A stretch of DNA of 64,000 nt, taken from assembly GCA_902786665.1 (NCBI GenBank), contig CADADN010000002.1, forward strand, positions 62,001-126,000, in the 5' to 3' direction. The notes below the pieces were generated by a model that saw only the letters and a program-made list of their open reading frames with translations, did no database searches and was not told the DNA's origin. Source of the DNA: an uncultured Prevotellaceae bacterium. GTDB taxonomy: Bacteria > Bacteroidota > Bacteroidia > Bacteroidales > Bacteroidaceae. Shown in pieces: positions 60,154-64,000 of the stretch; the stretch's first letter is position 1, and every line of letters starts with the position of its first letter. The position numbers and the translations under genes are program-made.

Positions 60154-62673
60154 ATGAGGAAGCATCTGCTCATCATCACACTCCTTCTGATGGCGTTGTC
60201 CTTGAACGGACAAGTTCAAGGACTGCTCAACCATCCCCTCGACACGACTACTCCCGTCGAGGTGAGAGAAGTGGGACAGTTCGTGTTCAAAGGGCAGACA
60301 TACCACCTCGATGCAAAGCATTTCCTGCTCGATGCCACCTTGCCTGACGATGTCGTCAAGGCTGCCCCCTTTCTCTTCAACGACTTCAAGACCGCTGTCG
60401 GCCAACTCGCCGACGGCACGGAGGAGGAACCGATGGTGCTCTACATCGCGCCATACGTCTATTGGGTGGACGACCCCGACGACCCGCGTGTTGCGGTGGG
60501 GGAGAACGGCAGGGAGCCTTTCGGAATGACCGTCAGGTGCCAGAACCTCCATCTTGTGGGACTGGCCGAGGATCCGCGCGACGTGGTGCTCGCCTCGCAG
60601 CGAGGACAGACGCAGGGTGCCGTGGGCAATTTCACCATGCTCGACTTCCACGGTGACGGTTTGATGGTCTCTCACCTCACGATGGGCAACTTCTGCAACG
60701 TTGATTTGGAATACCCGCTCTTGCCATCGCTGGGAAGGAAGAAACGCAGTGCTACCATCACCCAGGCTCATGTGGCCTACTGCCATGGCGACCGGGTGGT
60801 GGCTCGTGACGTTCGCTTTGTCAGCCGACTCAACATGAACCCTCTCAATGGAGCGAAACGCATCCTCTTCGACCGGTGCCATATGGAATGCACCGATGAT
60901 GCCCTTACCGGCAACGGCGTCTATCTCCATTGCGATTTCGACTTCTACGGACAAAAACCTTTCTACACCACACACCCGGCGGGGGCGGTGATGCTCGACT
61001 GCGACTTCCACCTCCACGGGGCCAGCGGCAACGCCTATTTCTGCAAGGCTCCCGGCCCTCTCACACTCATCGACTGCCGTTTCCATTCCGAGACACCGGT
61101 GAAGGTGGGATGGACACCCTATCCCACACCTTGGATGAGATGCTACCAAAGCAACGTCACTTTTAACGGACAACCCTTGTTCGTGGGGGAGGAACACCCT
61201 GAAAACACCGTGGACATCAGCCATCTGCCATTGTTGGGCGTCTACAAGTCGGATGAGGGATACCATGTCGACGAACTCCTCGCGGGAGATGACGGATGGT
61301 GCCCGATGGGAGAGGGACAGGTCGGTGAGGCATTTGGAAAGTCGAAAAACACCTCTCTTTCCATCACTCCGCGTGAAAGCGAATCCCATGCCATGGAAAG
61401 TCCCGTTGTGCTGAGGGTCAATGCTTTCAGGCACGGTGGCTATGCCGGCAAGGAGGTCGGCAAGGTGGAATGGAAGGTGCTGGAAGATGTGAAAGAGAGT
61501 GTGAGATTGGAGGATAATGGTGATGGTACGTGTTCGGTCGTCTCCATCTATGATGGCGACACCCCGCTGCCCGTCACGGTGATGGCAGTTACGGAGGAGG
61601 GGTTGCAAGCAGCGGCGAAAGTGACCCTGCACGCTGTTCCTCTCTTGCCTCCTTTTTTGATAGAAAAACCACGCATCACCATGAAGGATGGCCTGGCCAC
61701 CTTGCATTATTACTTGCCAGACGACACCCATGGTGACTTTTCGGATGTCACATGGTACGTTGCCGACGACAAGAAAGGAAAGGGAGCCATACCCGTCGCC
61801 GTCACTACGGGAAAGCCGTTGTGCGAATATCGTCTCAAGGGTGGCGAGGCAGGAAAGGTGCTGATGGCGAGGGTCAGGCTGCGACAGGCCAGGAGCGGAT
61901 ATGGCGACCCCATCGACGTGGTCTATGGAAAGGTGGGAAAGAAACAAGTAGTGATGGAGAGACGCTTGGAAACAGACTTCCATGATTTCCCCTGCCAATG
62001 GCAACCGCTCGTCAAGGAAGGTTTTTGGACGGTGGATGGATTCAAGCCTGCCGATACAGAGGAGTTCCCCTGGAGTTTCAACCCGTCACGCCCCATGTGG
62101 GAATATGGAGAAGGGTTCAACGGCGCAGTGGGGAAAGGCCTCTTGCAGGCACAAAGAGGGGCGAGGATGATGTTCACTCCCATTGAACGAACCTATGGCG
62201 ACATGGAGGTGGCGCTCGACGTGGACCCCACCAAGACCGCCGGCCAAGGCTTTGGAAGTGCAACAGGGCAGTATATGGATGTGTGCATCAAGTTTGACAA
62301 CCGCACACTGACGGGTTATGCACTGCGTATCATACGCACCACCAAATATTCCAAGGCGGTGGACTTCCAACTCATTCGATATGACAATGGTGTCACCACG
62401 CCCATTGGAGAACCCGTGAGTGCCACTTGCTACCGCACGGGGTGCCACATCAACATCAAGTGCTCCGGCAACGTGCTTTCGGCAAGGGTTGTCACCGACA
62501 CGCAGTTGCCTGTCCCCGAAGACCCGGCGTTGAAGACCGAAGTGAATCTCTCCGCCACCGTCACCCCCAACAACTTCGGAGGGTTCTGCCTGCAGCACAC
62601 GGGTTCATGTGGCGAAAGCACCACCATGCTCCACCACCTCGTCATAGAATGGGGCCAGAATGCCGGCTTCTAA
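60154..62673 (+). CDS. Large secreted beta-helix protein (pectinesterase-like fold)
   Basis: An 839-residue exported protein with a signal peptide (MRKHLLIITLLLMALSLNGQ). Residues about 110-350 look like a right-handed beta-helix of the pectin-lyase type: GMTVRCQNLHLVGLAED, MLDFHGDGLMVSHLTMGNFCN, RVVARDVRFVSRLN and ILFDRCHMECTDDALTGNGVYL. A region of Ig-like sandwich (about 430-600) and a C-terminal LamG/jelly-roll-like part (about 650-839) follow. The pectinesterase catalytic Gln/Asp motifs were not recognised. Probable extracellular polysaccharide-acting or binding protein; reaction unknown. A 10-base TAGG array starts within a few bases of its stop. Confidence 0.7.
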   Translation: MRKHLLIITLLLMALSLNGQVQGLLNHPLDTTTPVEVREVGQFVFKGQTYHLDAKHFLLDATLPDDVVKAAPFLFNDFKTAVGQLADGTEEEPMVLYIAPYVYWVDDPDDPRVAVGENGREPFGMTVRCQNLHLVGLAEDPRDVVLASQRGQTQGAVGNFTMLDFHGDGLMVSHLTMGNFCNVDLEYPLLPSLGRKKRSATITQAHVAYCHGDRVVARDVRFVSRLNMNPLNGAKRILFDRCHMECTDDALTGNGVYLHCDFDFYGQKPFYTTHPAGAVMLDCDFHLHGASGNAYFCKAPGPLTLIDCRFHSETPVKVGWTPYPTPWMRCYQSNVTFNGQPLFVGEEHPENTVDISHLPLLGVYKSDEGYHVDELLAGDDGWCPMGEGQVGEAFGKSKNTSLSITPRESESHAMESPVVLRVNAFRHGGYAGKEVGKVEWKVLEDVKESVRLEDNGDGTCSVVSIYDGDTPLPVTVMAVTEEGLQAAAKVTLHAVPLLPPFLIEKPRITMKDGLATLHYYLPDDTHGDFSDVTWYVADDKKGKGAIPVAVTTGKPLCEYRLKGGEAGKVLMARVRLRQARSGYGDPIDVVYGKVGKKQVVMERRLETDFHDFPCQWQPLVKEGFWTVDGFKPADTEEFPWSFNPSRPMWEYGEGFNGAVGKGLLQAQRGARMMFTPIERTYGDMEVALDVDPTKTAGQGFGSATGQYMDVCIKFDNRTLTGYALRIIRTTKYSKAVDFQLIRYDNGVTTPIGEPVSATCYRTGCHINIKCSGNVLSARVVTDTQLPVPEDPALKTEVNLSATVTPNNFGGFCLQHTGSCGESTTMLHHLVIEWGQNAGF

Positions 62674-62785
62674 GAAACTAGGAGGTTGTAGGGGTTTCTA
62701 GGAAGTTTTAGGAAGTTCTAGGAAATTCTAGGAAATCCTATTATCTTCTAAGATTTCCTATTATCTCCTATTTCCTCCTAAAAAA
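62671..62785. repeat. 10-base TAGG array between convergent genes, with inversion
   Basis: From the stop TAA, units TAGGAGGTTG, TAGGGGTTTC, TAGGAAGTTT, TAGGAAGTTC and TAGGAAATTC run at exactly 10 bases, then invert to TATTATCTTC- and CTATTTCC-type units toward the minus-strand gene at 62792. Confidence 0.95.
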
Positions 62786-62791
62786 TCTCTC

Positions 62792-63292
62792 TTATAAAAA
62801 CTTGCAGAAGAGCCAGGTGCCTATCACTTGCAACAGCAGGCCGGGCCATCCCACAGTGAAGTCTTGAATTGTGGCTTGGATGCCGCCTGTCAAGGCCAGT
62901 TCGCCCAGTCCGCCAAGAATTTCTGCCGCCAGCACCACACCGACGAGCAATGGCAGCGTCGCTTTCTTGAAATGTTGGGCAGCGAGTCCTGCGACGAGGG
63001 CCAGCACTGCGAGCTTGAGTGTCATCACTCCAAGTATGCCCCATGCGGGTTGTCCGGTCAACACGTGGTTGAACAGTGGTGATGCCACGGCTGCCAGCAA
63101 ACCGACTTTCCAACCAAACTTGTAGGCTCCGGCGAGAATCACCAGTGAGAGCGGGGCGAAGATGATGCCACCCTGGGGAATAAGGTGAAACACATGAGGC
63201 AGGACGAAATTGCAGGCCACAAACACTGCCGCCCACATATAGGTCTTTGCCTCGTCATAATTCAAGGTGTAGAGTCTTGCTTTTGATTCCAT
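62792..63292 (-). CDS. Small integral membrane protein, ECF S-component-like
   Basis: A 166-residue protein with four to six hydrophobic spans. FAPLSLVILAGAYKFGWKVGLLAAVASPLFNHVLTGQPAWG resembles the substrate-binding (S) component family of ECF transporters and DUF6580 proteins. No ATPase gene is beside it, so any module would be shared. N-terminus MESKARLYTLNYDEAK is cytoplasmic. The ligand is unknown. A -7 box about 104 bases upstream probably drives it. Confidence 0.7.
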   Translation of the reverse strand: MESKARLYTLNYDEAKTYMWAAVFVACNFVLPHVFHLIPQGGIIFAPLSLVILAGAYKFGWKVGLLAAVASPLFNHVLTGQPAWGILGVMTLKLAVLALVAGLAAQHFKKATLPLLVGVVLAAEILGGLGELALTGGIQATIQDFTVGWPGLLLQVIGTWLFCKFL

Positions 63293-63331
63293 ATTGGTGA
63301 AGTTTTGATGATTCTTTTGTAAAAAAAGCTT

Positions 63332-63376
63332 GATGTCCTAGTAATTCTGGAATCCCTGGATGTCCTAAAAGGACTA
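63332..63376. repeat. Short 9-base CCTAGTAAT-type array
   Basis: GTCCTAGTAATTCTGG, ATCCCTGGATG, TCCTAAAAGG and ACTAG keep a roughly 9-base rhythm in the leader of the membrane protein gene. Confidence 0.55.
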
Positions 63377-63395
63377 GATGGGTTGGTTGCAGTTG

Positions 63396-63403
63396 CAAAG
63401 ATA
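63396..63403 (-). promoter_or_regulatory. -7 box (TATCTTTG) of the membrane protein gene
   Basis: Exact TAnnTTTG match on the minus strand, upstream of the repeat and of the gene at 62792-63292. Confidence 0.5.
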
Positions 63404-63478
63404 CGGTTTATTTAGAAAAAATGCGACAGTTTATGTCGCTTTTTTTATCTTTCTGCTTTTTTTCATTCCAAATCAGAA

Positions 63479-63507
63479 AAGTCGGACTTGCTTGGCAGGT
63501 CCGACTT
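63479..63507 (-). terminator. Terminator of the right-edge gene
   Basis: AAGTCGGAC and GTCCGACTT pair over 9 bases around 11; on the minus strand TTTTC follows. Confidence 0.7.
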
Positions 63508-63590
63508 AATCTTCAATTTTCAATCTCAAATCTCAAATCTCAAATCTCAAATCTTCAATCTTCAATCTTCAATCTTCAATTCTCTTCAAT
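63505..63590 (-). repeat. 7-base array TTGAAGA/TTTGAGA from a stop codon
   Basis: On the minus strand, TTGAAGA units pass into TTTGAGA and TTGAAAA units. The last codons and the TGA stop of the gene at 63569 (ATT GAA GAT TGA) lie within the first two units. Confidence 0.93.
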
Positions 63591-64000
63591 TCCTCTATCT
63601 GCTCAATCATTTCCTGGTATTGCCGTTGGGTCTTGTAATGTATTGAGAGTCCGAGGGCGGTTCCTATGGCTGCTCCAGTGAACTCTCCAACGAACATGGC
63701 ATATGTGCCCTCATTATTCCCTTGGCGATACAATTCATAGGTCAACCACGCCAACCAGATGAGGCAAAGCGGGATGCCGATGAGCAACCAGTTGGAATCA
63801 AACTTTTTGGCACGTGCCAGGAGACGCTGGCTTTCCATCAGGTCTTTTCCGAAGAGGTTGGTTGCGTTCAGGTTCCGACTATTGTATAATGTCACGCACA
63901 TGCAAATCAGCATGAAGATGCTCGTCCCGATCCAGAATGCCAAAGAGAAATGGTTGATTTTGATGAATACCCAGTAACTGAATGGTATGATGAGGATGCC
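63569..64000 (-). CDS. Membrane protein, N-terminus cut by right edge
   Basis: The frame is open from the window edge (GILIIPFSYWVFIKINHFSLAFW) to the stop at 63569, giving at least 143 residues. A TTG at 63943 can mimic a start, but the frame clearly continues upstream. Three or four hydrophobic segments are visible (about 1-10, 19-40, 68-85, 97-115 of the visible part), and the C-terminus is a charged helix (YQEMIEQIEELKRIED). No family was recognised. The stop codon lies inside a 7-base repeat. Confidence 0.75.
   Translation of the reverse strand, partial: GILIIPFSYWVFIKINHFSLAFWIGTSIFMLICMCVTLYNSRNLNATNLFGKDLMESQRLLARAKKFDSNWLLIGIPLCLIWLAWLTYELYRQGNNEGTYAMFVGEFTGAAIGTALGLSIHYKTQRQYQEMIEQIEELKRIED

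Noticed and set aside
63505-63590. CRISPR-like direct repeats
   Set aside because: Units are 7 bases long and contiguous, with no spacers, and no cas gene is present. This applies to all arrays in the window.
63941-63943. TTG start for the right-edge membrane protein
   Set aside because: The frame continues with hydrophobic coding sequence to the window edge, so the gene is truncated instead.

Overview
The window comes from the chromosome of a Bacteroidota bacterium, most likely a member of Prevotellaceae. The signs are a complete starch-utilisation (sus) locus with SusC/SusD/SusE/SusF-type proteins, promoters of the TAnnTTTG type, a secreted amylase ending in a type IX secretion-like tail, a C10 peptidase and a second secreted protein that end in dockerin-like repeats, and a GlsA/GlsB glycine-lipid pair. 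No phage, insertion sequence, CRISPR array or rRNA was seen. Genus-level placement is inference.

Layout. 1-3257 (minus): end of a surface-polysaccharide cluster (flippase, GT2 and a glycosyltransferase cut by the left edge). 3597-27164: starch locus. The minus-strand operon susC-susD-susE-susF-ompA-amylase captures and cuts starch at the surface. Divergent from it are a LacI-type regulator, an SLC45-like MFS carrier and a SemiSWEET, followed by malQ, susB (GH97), a type I pullulanase and a SusA-like GH13. Two copies of the operator core GCAAACGTTTGC, one between susC and lacI and one before malQ, tie the two halves to one regulator. 27289-36331 (minus): two half-size chromate-type transporters, purL, and an operon of cation/proton antiporter, lolD and cvfB. 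36634-42230 (plus): dinB, a PH-domain protein, an M48 lipoprotein, nfeD, a stomatin-like protein, wecB and a 54-residue membrane protein. 42317-42442: a tRNA gene whose anticodon arm is interrupted by about 53 bases. 42525-50038 (minus): cobC-cobS-cobU, an OmpA protein, a large dockerin protein and a CapA protein. 50313-54087 (plus): hsp20, gpmI, ung and a DUF3109 gene. 54111-64000: C10 peptidase, glsA-glsB, a small secreted protein, a large beta-helix protein and two membrane proteins, the last cut by the right edge.

The most unusual feature is in the spacers. More than twenty tracts are filled with short tandem repeats of a fixed period: 7 bases (TTTTCAA or TAATTAA types), 9 bases (TCGGAGTAA, TTAAAGTCC or CCTAGCAGT types) or 10 bases (TAGGAAATTC type). 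In at least ten cases the stop codon of the upstream gene is itself part of the first or second repeat unit, so the arrays appear anchored at stop codons. The TAGG arrays reverse orientation midway and fold into long hairpins between genes. This and the interrupted tRNA are the best candidates for undescribed biology in the window.
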